Below are positions 39,313 through 49,266 of a stretch of DNA of 64,000 nt, one piece after another. The stretch is from positions 62,001-126,000 of the forward strand of contig CAVZRW010000016.1 of NCBI GenBank assembly GCA_963777855.1, written 5' to 3'. Every line of letters begins with the position of its first letter. The first letter of the stretch is position 1. A model generated the notes under the pieces. The model was not told where the DNA came from. It ran no database searches and saw only the letters and a program-made list of their open reading frames with translations. This stretch comes from Prado023 sp963777855 (GTDB taxonomy: Bacteria; Actinomycetota; Actinomycetes; S36-B12; CAIYMF01). The position numbers and the translations under genes were made by a program.

Positions 39313-41587
39313 CTACCCGACCGCCGCCTGCACCGCCGGCACCAGCCGCGCCGCCCACGGGCTGTCCGCGCGGACGAATGCCGCCGGCGTCCCGATCGGC
39401 GCAGGCGACCCGCGCGACGGTCTCGCCGGCGTGCTCCTCGCCGGTGAACAGGTGCCGCCACGTCCCCGGCGGGAAGGTCACCTCCACGTCGTCGGCGCCC
39501 GCACGCAGCACCGGGGCCACGAGCACGGCGTCGCCGAGCAGGAACTGGGTGTCCACCTCCGCCGCTGCGCTGCCGGGGTAGTCCACCCACGCGTGGCGGA
39601 TCGCGGGAACGCCGGTGCGCGTCGCCTCATCCACGACCTCGCGGCGGTACCCAGCGAGCGCCTCGTGCACCCGGGCCATGGCCGCGAACCTCGTGGCGGC
39701 CTGCGGGGTGTCGAACACCTGCAGGTTGGCTGCCGGCCGGTTCGACTCGTGGGTGCGCATGACGACCCCGAACGCCTCGTACTCGCCCCAGCGGGCCAGC
39801 AGCTCGGGGGAGCGCACGTAGTCCTTGACCACCGCGTTGACGCTCGTGTACCCGCCGACGTCGGAGTGCACCAGCGGCCAGCCCGAGACTCCCGCGGAGA
39901 ACGTGCCGAGCAGGGCCGAGGCCAGGCCGTCCTGCTCGGCGAAGGTCACCAGCTGGTCGCCGTTCCACGCCAGGGCTGCGTCGCGCTCCTGCCCCAGCGC
40001 ACCCGCGCGGAACCACACCAGGCAGTCCGGCGTGCCGGCGCGTGCGCACGCGTCGGCCACCGTGCGGGCCCAGAGGGCCGGCCAGCGGTTGTGCACCAGC
40101 GCGCCGCTGCCCTCGTGGTACACCCCGTCGAAGGGCGCGCCCTCGCCGAAGTCGGCCATGAACCCCTCGACGCCGTCAGCGAGCACGTGTTCGGCGATCA
40201 CGTCGGCGTACCAGTCCCGCGCCGCCGGGTTGGTCAGGTCGACGAGCGTGGCGGCGAAGCCACCCTGGTCCATCTGGTACGGGCGGCCGTCGGAGTGGGT
40301 GACCAGGAACCCCCGGTCGCGGGCCTCGGCCCACAGGTTGCGCACCGTCGGGTCGCCCTTCGCGGTGGCGTCGACCAGCCACACGTTCACGTAGGTGGTG
40401 GTGCGGATCCCCTGCGCGCGCAGGTCGGCGACCAGTTGCTTCCAGCCGGGGTACCTCTGGCGGTCCAGCTGCCAGGTCCACCACAGCCGGTCGCCGAACG
40501 AGGTCACGCGGGTGCCGGTCCAGTCCTGGATCCACACCGAGGTGACCGGCGCTCCCGCCGCCCGCATCGTGGCGAGCTCGGCGCGGACCTCGTCGGTGCC
40601 GCCCTGCAGGCCCAGTATCGCCCCCGACTGGGCCCACTCCGCCAGGGCCGGGCGGGCGACCCCGGGGGCGCGGGCGGCGAGCAGCTCGCGCGGCGTGGCG
40701 CCTGCGAAGGTCACGACCCGCATCCGTGGCGACCAGGACTCCAGCGACACCGACGTGGGGTCGGTGGTGTCGGCCACGCCGAACGCGTGCGAGGCGTCGG
40801 CATCCGGGTCCAGGGTCACCCCCCGCAGGTCGTCGGTGACGAACGACGGCCAGGCCGCGTAGGTGAACGTCTCGTCAGCCCCGGCGCCCTGGTTGGTGAG
40901 GTCCGCCAGGGCGGTGATGGGCTGCTCGCCGCGACCCACGCCCTGCTCGCGGACCAGCAGCGGCAGGACCCGACCGGAGAGGTCGAAGTCGGTGTACTGC
41001 TCGCCGAACCCGTGGACGCCCGCCCCGGAGCCCCGACCGGAGACCAGCGCGACGCTTGACGGGTCCGGCCCGCCCTGCCCGGCGACCCTCAGGTCCAGGG
41101 CGGCCCGCACGACGCCGCCGGTGCGATCAGGGGTGATCGTGACCTCCCAGGTCGCGGGCCCGTCGGAGCCGGTCAACGTGCCGGCCAGGACCACGGAGTC
41201 AGCGACCGTGCGCGCTGAGGCCAGCTGCTGGTCGGGCAGCAGGGCGCTGCGCTGGGTGTCGGGCCAGAAGTAGCCGCGGTACTCCTGGTAGTCCACGGTG
41301 CCGCGGCCGGCCACGACGAAGGCGCGGCCCGGGTCGCTGCGCCAGAGGGTGAGCCCGCCGCCGGTCACCGAGACCCCGGTGGAGTCGACCCCGACGGTCA
41401 CCGGCCCGGCCCGATACGTGCCCTCGGCCCGAGGGTCGACCGCCAGCGAGCCCACGGTCAGGGCCTCGACGTGGTCGCGCGGGACCCGGGACCACGCAAC
41501 CGCCAGCCCGATCCCGGCCACCGCCACGAGGGCGAGTGCCACCACCCCGATCCAGCGCAGGACGCGACGGGCACCCGAGGTCGACAC
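39313..41587 (-). CDS. Membrane-anchored GH31 glycoside hydrolase, sulfoquinovosidase-like (one frameshift)
   Basis: N-terminal helix (RRVLRWIGVVALALVAVAGI) anchors it outside the membrane. Catalytic nucleophile in GVEGFMADFGEGAPFDG and acid/base in HSDVGGYT. The segment DWTGTRVTSFGDRLWWTWQL followed by YPGWKQLVADLRAQGIR and YQMDQGGFAATLVDL resembles YihQ-type sulfoquinovosidases more than ordinary alpha-glucosidases. An extra base near 39406 shifts the end; without it the C-terminus is PAPIGTPAAFVRADSPWAAR and the stop is at 39313, 757 residues. GTG start at 41587 after GGGAG. Divergent from the holin-like gene; substrate unproven. Confidence 0.85.
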
Positions 41588-41831
41588 GGCCAAGCTCCCT
41601 TCCCCGTCACCGACCGGCGCGGTCCGGGGAATGGTCGCACCCGGTGGGCGCGCGCGGCCAGGGGACCCGGCGGACCCCGGGGGAAGGGCCCGGCCGTTGC
41701 CGGCATCCACCCACGGCAGGCGCGTGAGCACCCCAGCGACCGTGCCCTGAGCGCCGCACGAGTGCGCCACGCCCGGCGCGCACCTCTCGTTGTTCCGCAT
41801 CGAGCCCGACCGGGGGTCTAGCCTTCGGCGC

Positions 41832-42218
41832 ATGATTCGATTCCTGGTCAACACCGCGGTCTACATGGCTGCTGCTGCGATCGGCCTGCTCGTGGCGAGC
41901 CTCGTCCTCGACAACATGAGCATCGACGGCCTGGCGTTCTTCGTCGTCGCGCTGATCTTCGGCCTCATCCAGGCCATCCTCACCCCGCTGTTCGAGAGCA
42001 TCGCGTCGAAGAACGCACCGGTGCTGGCCAGCGGGGTGGGCCTGTTCTCGGCGCTGATCGCGCTGATCATCACCGACGCCATCTCCGACGGACTGTCCAT
42101 CAGTGGCTGGCAGACCTGGCTGGCGGCAGCGCTGATCGTCTGGCTCGCGTCGATGATCGCGGCGTTCATCCTCAAGATCACGGTGGCCAAGAAGGTCATC
42201 AACGAGGTGCGCAACTGA
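41832..42218 (+). CDS. Holin-like (phage_holin_4-type) small membrane protein
   Basis: 128 residues with four hydrophobic segments (around 2-25, 35-57, 68-90, 96-118) and a basic C-terminal tail (ITVAKKVINEVRN). The overall layout resembles the chromosomal phage-holin-4 family of unknown function in actinobacteria. There are no neighbouring phage genes, so a phage lysis role is unlikely. Followed by a strong terminator at 42239. Confidence 0.6.
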   Translation: MIRFLVNTAVYMAAAAIGLLVASLVLDNMSIDGLAFFVVALIFGLIQAILTPLFESIASKNAPVLASGVGLFSALIALIITDAISDGLSISGWQTWLAAALIVWLASMIAAFILKITVAKKVINEVRN

Positions 42219-42238
42219 CCTGCCCGACCCGCCGACCC

Positions 42239-42280
42239 CGCACCGGGTGGCCGCTGCCGAGCGCAGCGCCACCCGGTGCG
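42239..42280 (+). terminator. Hairpin terminator after the holin-like gene
   Basis: Arms of 19 and 18 bases (42239-42257 with 42263-42280), one bulged C, 5-base loop, followed by a TCGTTGT tract. It lies 20 bases after the stop of the holin-like gene and separates it from the transporter. Confidence 0.8.
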
Positions 42281-42338
42281 TCGTTGTGCCGGGCCCATCG
42301 CCGGGTCATCGTGGCGGTGCTCGGAGTAGCGTCGCGCC

Positions 42339-43775
42339 ATGTCCTCGTCCTCGACAGGGCCGGGGATCCCGGTCGGCCCGGGCGCCGGCTCGACGGCTGG
42401 CGCGGTGCCGCCCGGCGACACCCAGCCCCTGCACCTGACCCGGCGCACGATCACCTCGTACGCCTTCGGCTCCGTGGGCACCGGGGTGTTCGCGACCGTG
42501 CCCGGACTGGTTCTGGCCTACTACCTGACCAACACCCTGGGGGTGGCCGCGGGGGCGGCGGCGTTCGTCGTGGCGCTGCCGAAGGCATGGGACGTGCTGG
42601 TGCTGCCGGTGGTCGGGCGTCTGTCGGACCGGGCCGCCGCACGGGTGCGCAGCCGTCTGCCGTTCCTCCGGCTGGCCGGGGTGCTGCTCCCGCTGGCGTT
42701 CGTGCTGATCTTCTCGGTGCCCCCGGCGCTGAGCTCCGGGCTGGGTGCCGCCTGGGTGTTCCTGGCGTTCATGGCCGCATCGACCGCCTTCGCGCTGTTC
42801 CAGGTGCCCTACATCGCCCTGTCGGCTGAACTGACCGACTCGCCCGGCGAGCGCTCCACGCTGATGGCCTGGCGCGTGGCGTTCCTGACCGTGGCGATCC
42901 TGCTGGCCGGCGCCATCGCACCGATCATCCGCGACGCCCTCGGCGGGGCCTACCTCGGGCACTTCGTCATGGCCCTGTTCATGGCGGGGCTGATCGCGGC
43001 GGGCATCTGGCTGTGCATCGCGGGCCTGTCGCGGGCCCGGGTCCGGATCACTCCCGCTGCCGAGGGCGGGATCCTGGCCCAGATCCGCGAGGTCCGCCAC
43101 AACCGCGCGTTCGTCGTGCTCCTGTTGGCCTTCGTGATCCAGGCCCTGGCCGTCTCGGCGATGCTCGGCGGCGCGCAGTACTACGCCACCTACATCCTCG
43201 ACCGGCCCACGGCGATCACCCCGTTGTTCGTCTGCCTCGTGGCCCCGGCCGTGCTGGTGATGCCGATCTGGAACTGGATCGCCCACCGCTTCGGCAAGGC
43301 GCCCGGCTTCGTGGCCTCGACCCTGCTGTTCCTGGCCGGGGCCCTCGTGCTCCTGCTCGGCGGTCGGGACATGGCCATGGCGCCGGTGTACCTGGCGATC
43401 GCGCTGTGCGGCATGGCCTACGCGGGCCTGCAGATGTTCCCGCTGGCGATGCTCCCGGACTGCGTGGCCGCCGACACCGCACGCACGGGCCAGGCGCGGG
43501 CAGGGGTGTTCACCGGCGTCTGGACCGCCGGCGAGACCCTCGGGTTCGCCCTGGGCCCCGGGCTGGTGCTGGTGGTCCTGGCACTCAGCGGGTTCGTGTC
43601 CAGCCGAGCCGACGAGCAGGTCACCCAGCCCGACTCGGCGATCACCGGGGTGCTGCTGGCGTTCACCGCGGTGCCGGCCCTGCTCGTGGCGATCAGCCTG
43701 CCGTTCATCCTGCGCTACGGCCGGATCGCCCCGGACCCCCACGAGTCCGTGCCGGCCGCACCGGCCCCGGCCTGA
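42339..43775 (+). CDS. GPH-family (MFS) sugar:cation symporter
   Basis: 478 residues, twelve helices. LTRRTITSYAFGSVGTGVFA, then PKAWDVLVLPVVGRLSDRAAA, a GPH/MelB-like D-P segment (here LSDRAAARVRSRLPFLRLAG), and FQVPYIALSAELTDSPGERS identify the glycoside-pentoside-hexuronide symporter group. N-terminal 30 residues are Gly/Pro-rich. Located two genes from the GH31 enzyme; YihO, the sulfoquinovose importer, is of the same group as this transporter, but a link here is only positional. Confidence 0.88.
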   Translation: MSSSSTGPGIPVGPGAGSTAGAVPPGDTQPLHLTRRTITSYAFGSVGTGVFATVPGLVLAYYLTNTLGVAAGAAAFVVALPKAWDVLVLPVVGRLSDRAAARVRSRLPFLRLAGVLLPLAFVLIFSVPPALSSGLGAAWVFLAFMAASTAFALFQVPYIALSAELTDSPGERSTLMAWRVAFLTVAILLAGAIAPIIRDALGGAYLGHFVMALFMAGLIAAGIWLCIAGLSRARVRITPAAEGGILAQIREVRHNRAFVVLLLAFVIQALAVSAMLGGAQYYATYILDRPTAITPLFVCLVAPAVLVMPIWNWIAHRFGKAPGFVASTLLFLAGALVLLLGGRDMAMAPVYLAIALCGMAYAGLQMFPLAMLPDCVAADTARTGQARAGVFTGVWTAGETLGFALGPGLVLVVLALSGFVSSRADEQVTQPDSAITGVLLAFTAVPALLVAISLPFILRYGRIAPDPHESVPAAPAPA

Positions 43776-43876
43776 CCCGCCCGAACCCCGCCCCGACCCC
43801 GCGCGGCTCGAACCCCGACCCGACCCGAACCCCGCCCCGACCCCCGCCCGACCTCGACTACACCTGGAGGCTCCCC

Positions 43877-45361
43877 GTGACCGCCGCCCTGCCGCCCGCC
43901 CTTCCCGAGACGGGCCTGCCCGACGAGCAGATCCTGGCCACGCTCGCCGCGCTGCGCCAGCTCGACGTGCCCACCAAGGGCGGGCGGACCACCTCCTACG
44001 TGTACGACTCCGGCATCGAGGAGCTCGAGGAGTTCGGCGTGCGCGCGTTCGCCCTGAGCCAGCACGTCAACGGCCTGGACCCCACGGCGTTCCCCAGCTT
44101 CGCGGCGGTCGAGAACGACATCGTCGCCGCGGGCCTGAGCCTGCTCGGCTCGGGCAGCCCGGACGAGGTCGGCACGATGACCAGCGGTGGCACGGAGTCC
44201 TGCGCGCTGGCGGTGCTCGGCGCCCGCGAGCGCTGGCGGGCCCGGACCGGCGACCCGCACGGCCGGCCCACCATCGTGGTCCCGTCCACCGTCCACCCGG
44301 CCTTCCTGAAGGCCGCCCACCTGTTCGACTGCGACGTGATTCGGGTGCCCGTGGACCCCGCGACCTTCCGCGCCGACGTCGAGGCCACCCGGGCCGCGAT
44401 CGACGGGCGCACCGCCCTGGTGGTGGTCTCGGCCCCCTCGTACGCGCACGGGGTGATCGACCCGATCGAGCAGATCGCCGCGCTCGCCGCCGAACGTGAC
44501 GTGCTGTGCCACATGGACTCCTGCATCGGCGGCTGGACCGTGCCGTTCATCCGCGAGGCCGAGGGCCTGCCCCCTGTCGGGCTGATGATCCCGGGGGTCA
44601 CCAGCGTCTCGGCGGACCTGCACAAGTACGCCTACACCCCCAAGGGCGTGTCCGTGCTGCTGTTCCGCGACGCCGAGCTGCGCCGGTTCACCTGGTTCGT
44701 GACCGCCGATTGGCCGGGCTACCCGGTGGTGAACCCGACCCTGCTGAGCACCCGCGGCGGGGGCGCCCCGGCGATCGCCTGGGCCTACCTGCACAAGCTC
44801 GGCCGCGCGGGCTACCGCGAGCTGGCGCTCTCGGCCTGGCGGGCCACCGGCGCCATCCGGGCCGGCATCGGGGAGATCCCCGGGATCCACGTGGTCGGCG
44901 ACCCGCAGTCGACGATGCTGGCCTTCACCGACGACTCCGGCGCCGAGGACCCGGACATCCGGGTGGTCGTCGACGAGATGGCCGTGCGCGGCTGGTTGCT
45001 CGGCTCGCAGCCGGCACACGGCGGGCCCCCCACGGCGCACATGTGCGTGATGGCCGTCCACGAGCCGCAGGTGGAGCAGTTCCTGGCCGACCTCGCGGCA
45101 TCGGTGGAGTCCGCGCGGGCCCTCGGCCGCGTGCAGGTGGACCCCAACCTGCTGGCGATCGCACGCTCGATCGACGTGGCCACGCTGCCCCCGGAGGCCG
45201 TCGGCATGGTGCTGGCGGCCGCCGGGATCTCGCTGGAGGGCGACAGCCTTCCCACGCGACGCGCCACGCTCAACGCGATCATCGACGAGGCCCCGTCGGC
45301 CCTGGTCGAGCGGCTGCTCGTCGAGGTGCTCGGCCGCGTGCTTCTCCCCTCGGCGCACTGA
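43877..45361 (+). CDS. PLP-dependent group II decarboxylase / sphingosine-phosphate-lyase-like enzyme
   Basis: 494 residues. Schiff-base lysine K250 in SVSADLHKYAYTPKG; CHMDSCIGGWTVPF and TMTSGGTESCALAV are PLP-contact motifs of the fold-type I decarboxylase/S1P-lyase group. GTG at 43877 after TGGAGG. The 100-base spacer before it is a CCCCGACCCC low-complexity tract. The C-terminal 80 residues are an extra helical tail. Amino-acid or sphingoid substrate unknown; may be cotranscribed with the symporter. Confidence 0.85.
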   Translation: MTAALPPALPETGLPDEQILATLAALRQLDVPTKGGRTTSYVYDSGIEELEEFGVRAFALSQHVNGLDPTAFPSFAAVENDIVAAGLSLLGSGSPDEVGTMTSGGTESCALAVLGARERWRARTGDPHGRPTIVVPSTVHPAFLKAAHLFDCDVIRVPVDPATFRADVEATRAAIDGRTALVVVSAPSYAHGVIDPIEQIAALAAERDVLCHMDSCIGGWTVPFIREAEGLPPVGLMIPGVTSVSADLHKYAYTPKGVSVLLFRDAELRRFTWFVTADWPGYPVVNPTLLSTRGGGAPAIAWAYLHKLGRAGYRELALSAWRATGAIRAGIGEIPGIHVVGDPQSTMLAFTDDSGAEDPDIRVVVDEMAVRGWLLGSQPAHGGPPTAHMCVMAVHEPQVEQFLADLAASVESARALGRVQVDPNLLAIARSIDVATLPPEAVGMVLAAAGISLEGDSLPTRRATLNAIIDEAPSALVERLLVEVLGRVLLPSAH

Positions 45362-45362
45362 G

Positions 45363-45926
45363 GTGGGCACGGTGGAGCCGACCGGGTCCGATCCGGCGAG
45401 CCCGGACGCCGCCGAGGTGCGCCGAAGCCGCGAGGACCCGCGCCGGGGCGACCCGGCCCTGGTCGACCTGGCCTCGCTGGAGCAGCTGCGCACGGCCTTC
45501 CGCTCCGCGGCGCAGCCCACCCTCGCCGACCTCGGGGGCGCCCACGAGGCCCAGTTCATCGGGCCGGCGTGGCTGCGCTCGCTCGGCCCGGTCGCGGTGC
45601 GGCTCGGGCGGATGCCCGGATGGTGCGGCAAGCGGTTCACGGCCCACCACGGGGGCGACGGGGTCCTGGCCGGGGTCAACCGGACCCGGGTGCACGGGGT
45701 CGTGCGCGACTCGATCCCGATCACCGCGCGGATCGGGCCCTCGCGCGTGGACGGCCGCCCGGCGCTGCTGGTCACCTACCCGGCCGATGCCCGCTTCCCG
45801 TGGCCGCGGGTGACCGACGAGCTGCGCCCCTTCGGCACGGGCACGCTGCTCGGGCTCACGTTCGGGATCCCGCTCTCGCCTCCGCGCGGAGCCCCGTTCC
45901 TGCTGCACAGGGTCGAGGGCCCCTGA
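45363..45926 (+). CDS. Conserved hypothetical protein, GXWXG-like
   Basis: 187 residues starting 2 bases after the decarboxylase stop (GTG 45363). Sequence features: FIGPAWLRSLGPVAVRLGRM, PGWCGKRFTAHHGG, RPFGTGTLLGLTFGIP. The W-C-GKRF and TLLGLTF elements loosely recall GXWXG/DUF4334 proteins; not a firm match. No membrane segment or signal. Probably in one operon with the decarboxylase. Confidence 0.7.
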   Translation: MGTVEPTGSDPASPDAAEVRRSREDPRRGDPALVDLASLEQLRTAFRSAAQPTLADLGGAHEAQFIGPAWLRSLGPVAVRLGRMPGWCGKRFTAHHGGDGVLAGVNRTRVHGVVRDSIPITARIGPSRVDGRPALLVTYPADARFPWPRVTDELRPFGTGTLLGLTFGIPLSPPRGAPFLLHRVEGP

Positions 45927-45947
45927 CGCGACGTCCGCGGGGTGCGG

Positions 45948-46961
45948 TCAGCGCTGGACGGCACCGGGCAGGACGTAGTCGTAGCGGCCGCGGCGCACGC
46001 GCGTGCGCAGCACCCGGTCCATCCGGCGAAGGCGCAGGTACAAGGCCAGGAGGTCGGCGTCCTGGCGGTAGTAGTGCTCGACCTCGGCGACCGTCACACG
46101 GTCCCGGGGCCCGGGCACCTCGCCGGAGTCCAGCCAGGCGTTGACCTCGCGGGTGGCCATCGGCACCCGGTCAGGTCGGCCCTCCTTGTGGAAGTTGCCG
46201 AGCAGGTCGACGGCCACCAGCCGCGGGACGAAGTAGTCGTCGAGGTAGGCCCCGATCAGCCTGCGCCGGCGGTAGTACGCGCGGATGCCCGCGGGCACCG
46301 GCGCGAGCAGGAACTCCTGATCGATGGCGTGCCGGCCCCACCGGCGCATGAACGGCGTGCCCACGTCGATGAGCACCGGCCCGGAGTCCGGCTCGCCGGG
46401 CTCGCCGCCGTCCACGTCCCCGGCGACGCCGAACGACCAGTTCGACAGTTGGCCGTCGAGGGCCACCTCGACCCCCTCCCGGCGTGCGGCGGTGTGTCGG
46501 GCCAGGCCGGCCACCTGGGCGAGCACATGGTGCAGCACGTCGACGAACCCCTTGTCGGTAGCCGTGTGCAGCAGCGCGCTGCCCAAGCTCGCGGGCGGCA
46601 GCTCGGGCTGGACCAGGTACACCACCGGCGCCACGCCGGCCCGCGGCACGATGACCGGCTCGGTGGCCGCGACGCGCACGCCACCGGCGCCCAGCTCGGC
46701 GAGGTACTCCTCCACCAGCTGGACGTAGGACTGCGCCGCGGCGTCGCCGGCGAAGCCGGACATCCTCTTGCACACACGCCCCGGGAGTTCGGCGACCGTC
46801 AGCGCGACCGACACCTCCCCATAGCCGAGCACCCGCACGCGGCCGCCCGCCTCGGGGTCGGCGGGATCCAGGTGGGCCTCGGTGCGCGTGAGCACCTCGA
46901 CAAGTGCGGCCCCGCCCGCTTCCCGCGGCCCGCCGCCCACGTCCGGCGCCCCGCCGCTCAC
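45948..46961 (-). CDS. DUF6206-like protein
   Basis: 337 residues. GYGEVSVALTVAELPGRVCK and KRMSGFAGDAAAQSYVQLVE at the start, then VDVLHHVLAQVAGLARHTAA, VLIDVGTPFMRRWGRHAIDQ and FLLAPVPAGIRAYYRRRRLI. This resembles DUF6206, an uncharacterised family whose layout (glycine loop, conserved lysine, IDVGTP-like segment) recalls kinase-like or aminoglycoside-phosphotransferase folds; that similarity is inference. GTG start overlaps the aminotransferase stop (GTGA), so they are translated together. Confidence 0.75.
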   Translation of the reverse strand: MSGGAPDVGGGPREAGGAALVEVLTRTEAHLDPADPEAGGRVRVLGYGEVSVALTVAELPGRVCKRMSGFAGDAAAQSYVQLVEEYLAELGAGGVRVAATEPVIVPRAGVAPVVYLVQPELPPASLGSALLHTATDKGFVDVLHHVLAQVAGLARHTAARREGVEVALDGQLSNWSFGVAGDVDGGEPGEPDSGPVLIDVGTPFMRRWGRHAIDQEFLLAPVPAGIRAYYRRRRLIGAYLDDYFVPRLVAVDLLGNFHKEGRPDRVPMATREVNAWLDSGEVPGPRDRVTVAEVEHYYRQDADLLALYLRLRRMDRVLRTRVRRGRYDYVLPGAVQR

Positions 46962-48244
46962 CGCTGGCCCCCCGCCGCCGTGGCCCGCCCGGCCACCGCT
47001 CCGGCCATGGCCCTGTCCAGCCGGGCCAGGACCTCCGCCGCCTCCTCCCTGCCCATCAGCAGCCCCGGCTTGACCTGCAGCACCGACGTGTCGAAGCCGG
47101 CGAACATCGCCCAGAGTCCGGCGGCGTAGCACGCGCGGGTCATCAGCATCCCGCCCTGCGGGTGGGCGAAGCGCAACCCGATCACCAGCCCCGACTGGCG
47201 CACCTCGACGAGCCAGTCCGGATATCGCGCCGCCAGCGCCGCCAGGCCCTCGGCGAACTGAACCCCTCGCTCCTCGACGTTGGCCACGGTCGAAGGACGC
47301 GTGGTGATGTCAAGCACGGCTCGGGCCACCCTGCACCCGAGCTCGGAGCCGCCGAAGGTGGAGATGTTGGCCCAGCCGTCGTCCTCGAGCCAGCCACCTG
47401 CTCGCTGCGAGAGCAGGGTCGCCGCGATGGGGTAGAGCCCGCCGGAGAGGCCCTTGCCGGTGACCAGGATGTCCGGTGTCACTCCGTGGCCGGTGATCGC
47501 CCACAGCCTGCCCGTGCGCCCGAGCCCGGTCTGCACCTCATCGGCGACGAACAGGGCGCCGGTGCGGTCGCACAATTCACGCACCCGTGCCATGTAGCCC
47601 GGCGACGGGAGGGGGAACCCGCTCGTGGCCGGGATCGACTCGAGGATCACCGCGGCCGCGGGCTCGTCGTCGAGCGCCGCCCCGAGGGCGGCCAGGTCGT
47701 CGAAGGGCACCTGCGTGAACTCGTCGGCCGGGCCATCGCAGAGGAACCCCAGGGCGGCCTTCCGGTCACCGGCGGCCAGGGCGAGGCCCGTATGCCCGTG
47801 GTAGGCGCCGGTGACCGAGACGATGCGGCGGCGACCCGTCGCGCGCCGGGCCGACTTCAGCGCCAGGTCGACGGCCTCGCCGCCGCCGCTGGCGAACACG
47901 ACGTACTGCATCCCCGGGGTCAGCGCGACCAGCCGCTCGGCGAGCAGCGCGCGCTCCGGGCTGGGGAAGTGGTGGTTGCCGATGTCCACCTCGTCGAGGG
48001 CATCGACCAGGACCGACACGAGCTCCGGGTTGCGGTGGCCGAGGTTGAACACGCCGCCGTTGAGGTGGATGTCGATCCACTGCCGACCGTCCACGTCGTG
48101 GATCACGTAGCCCTCCCGGGCGCCCATCACGATGCCGGCGCCGAGCGCCGCGAAGGCCCGGACCCGGTCCGGGCACACGTACTGCTCGGCCAGGGCCAGG
48201 ACGTCCTCCCGGGAGGGGTACCCCGCGGGCTCGATGGCGACCAT
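46958..48244 (-). CDS. Class III aminotransferase
   Basis: 428 residues, fold-type I PLP enzyme. VVFASGGGEAVDLALKSARR, AYHGHTGLALAAG, ESIPATSGFPLP, FVADEVQTGLGRTGRLWA and the Schiff-base lysine K264 in ILVTGKGLSGGLYPI. Aspartate D of ADEVQTG binds the PLP pyridine. Similar to ornithine/acetylornithine or beta-alanine-type enzymes; donor and acceptor unknown. Weak ribosome-binding site at the ATG at 48244. Confidence 0.92.
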   Translation of the reverse strand: MVAIEPAGYPSREDVLALAEQYVCPDRVRAFAALGAGIVMGAREGYVIHDVDGRQWIDIHLNGGVFNLGHRNPELVSVLVDALDEVDIGNHHFPSPERALLAERLVALTPGMQYVVFASGGGEAVDLALKSARRATGRRRIVSVTGAYHGHTGLALAAGDRKAALGFLCDGPADEFTQVPFDDLAALGAALDDEPAAAVILESIPATSGFPLPSPGYMARVRELCDRTGALFVADEVQTGLGRTGRLWAITGHGVTPDILVTGKGLSGGLYPIAATLLSQRAGGWLEDDGWANISTFGGSELGCRVARAVLDITTRPSTVANVEERGVQFAEGLAALAARYPDWLVEVRQSGLVIGLRFAHPQGGMLMTRACYAAGLWAMFAGFDTSVLQVKPGLLMGREEAAEVLARLDRAMAGAVAGRATAAGGQR

Positions 48245-48363
48245 GGCCCCAGTATCGACCGGCCACGACGCGTGTCGCGCCCCGCCGACGTGGGTGCCGG
48301 AGTCCCGCGGGGGATGGCTCCGGGGGATGGCTCACTGCGGCCGGTGCGCCGGCTGGGATGGCG

Positions 48364-49083
48364 TCACCTGCTCAGGAAGACCGCCTTCGAGGTGGTCTGG
48401 GCGTAGCCGTACTTGGAGTACACGACGACCCGGTAGGTCCCGCGGGAGAGGTCCAGCGTGCGTGTCTCGCCCGTTCCGTAGGTCCGGTACGTGCCGACCC
48501 TGTACCAGGTGCCGTCAGCGCGCTTCTTCTGGACCTTGAACGTGTAGTAGCCGGAACCCTGGTTGGGGTTCACGTTCACGTACAACTTGGAGCGGTAGCT
48601 GGCAGTTGCGACCGCGACGCCCATCGGAGGCATGGGCACCTCGGCGAAGAGCTGCACCGGGTAGACGTCGTACGTGTCCGGTGTGTCAGTCCTGAAGACC
48701 CACAGGTTGCCGGCGACGTGGTAGGTGCCGGCATGAGGCGCCACGTTCCACGGGCACATCAGGAAGCCCTGGTCGAGGGTGAAGTCACCGATCCCCTCCC
48801 CCTGGCCGACTGCGACCACGTGGTGGTCACGCACCCAGTCCTGCGCCGGGCCGGCGACCGCCTTGATCCCCCAGCCATTCACGACGGTGCCCTCCATGTG
48901 CACCATGATCGGCCACTCCTTGCACCGGTACCCGCTCCACGTGAAGTCGTTCACCGTGACGGAGGCACTCCATCCGTCAGCCACGATGTCGTCGTCAGTC
49001 CCGGCGATCGCCGGAACCGCCGATCCGATCGTCATCCCGATCGCGCACAGCGCCCCGCCGAGCAGGGCAGTGATCCTTCTCAT
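48364..49083 (-). CDS. Secreted protein of unknown function
   Basis: 239 residues with a signal peptide (MRRITALLGGALCAIGMTIG, cleavage near VPAIAG). Cys-containing beta-rich domain (YRCKEWPIMVHMEGTVVN; FLMCPWNVAPHAGTYHV) and a C-terminal Ig-like part (LYVNVNPNQGSGYYTFKVQK). Extracellular. No family recognised. Codon use is slightly less G/C at third positions than average. Confidence 0.75.
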   Translation of the reverse strand: MRRITALLGGALCAIGMTIGSAVPAIAGTDDDIVADGWSASVTVNDFTWSGYRCKEWPIMVHMEGTVVNGWGIKAVAGPAQDWVRDHHVVAVGQGEGIGDFTLDQGFLMCPWNVAPHAGTYHVAGNLWVFRTDTPDTYDVYPVQLFAEVPMPPMGVAVATASYRSKLYVNVNPNQGSGYYTFKVQKKRADGTWYRVGTYRTYGTGETRTLDLSRGTYRVVVYSKYGYAQTTSKAVFLSR

Positions 49084-49266
49084 CTCGCATCGCCTCTCAT
49101 GGATGGGATGCGGTCGCCGCGCGTGCCTCGGCACTGCGCTGGGCCGCCGGGAGCAGGGGCGCCCGATCGGCAGAGAGCCGTGGCCGGGGCATCCGGGCTG
49201 CCAAGTGCCGCCCACCCCCGCCGCTCAACTGGCGTAACGTGCTCATCGGAGTCCCCGATCCGATTC

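Noticed and set aside
38435..41854. 1139-codon minus-strand frame
   Set aside because: It contains GH31 but runs on at both ends: the 5' extension precedes the GTG at 41587, and the 3' extension follows the indel near 39406.
41832..42218. Prophage remnant (holin-like gene and endolysin-like gene at 24920)
   Set aside because: The two are 15 kb apart with no capsid, tail, integrase or att site; both families are common on actinobacterial chromosomes.
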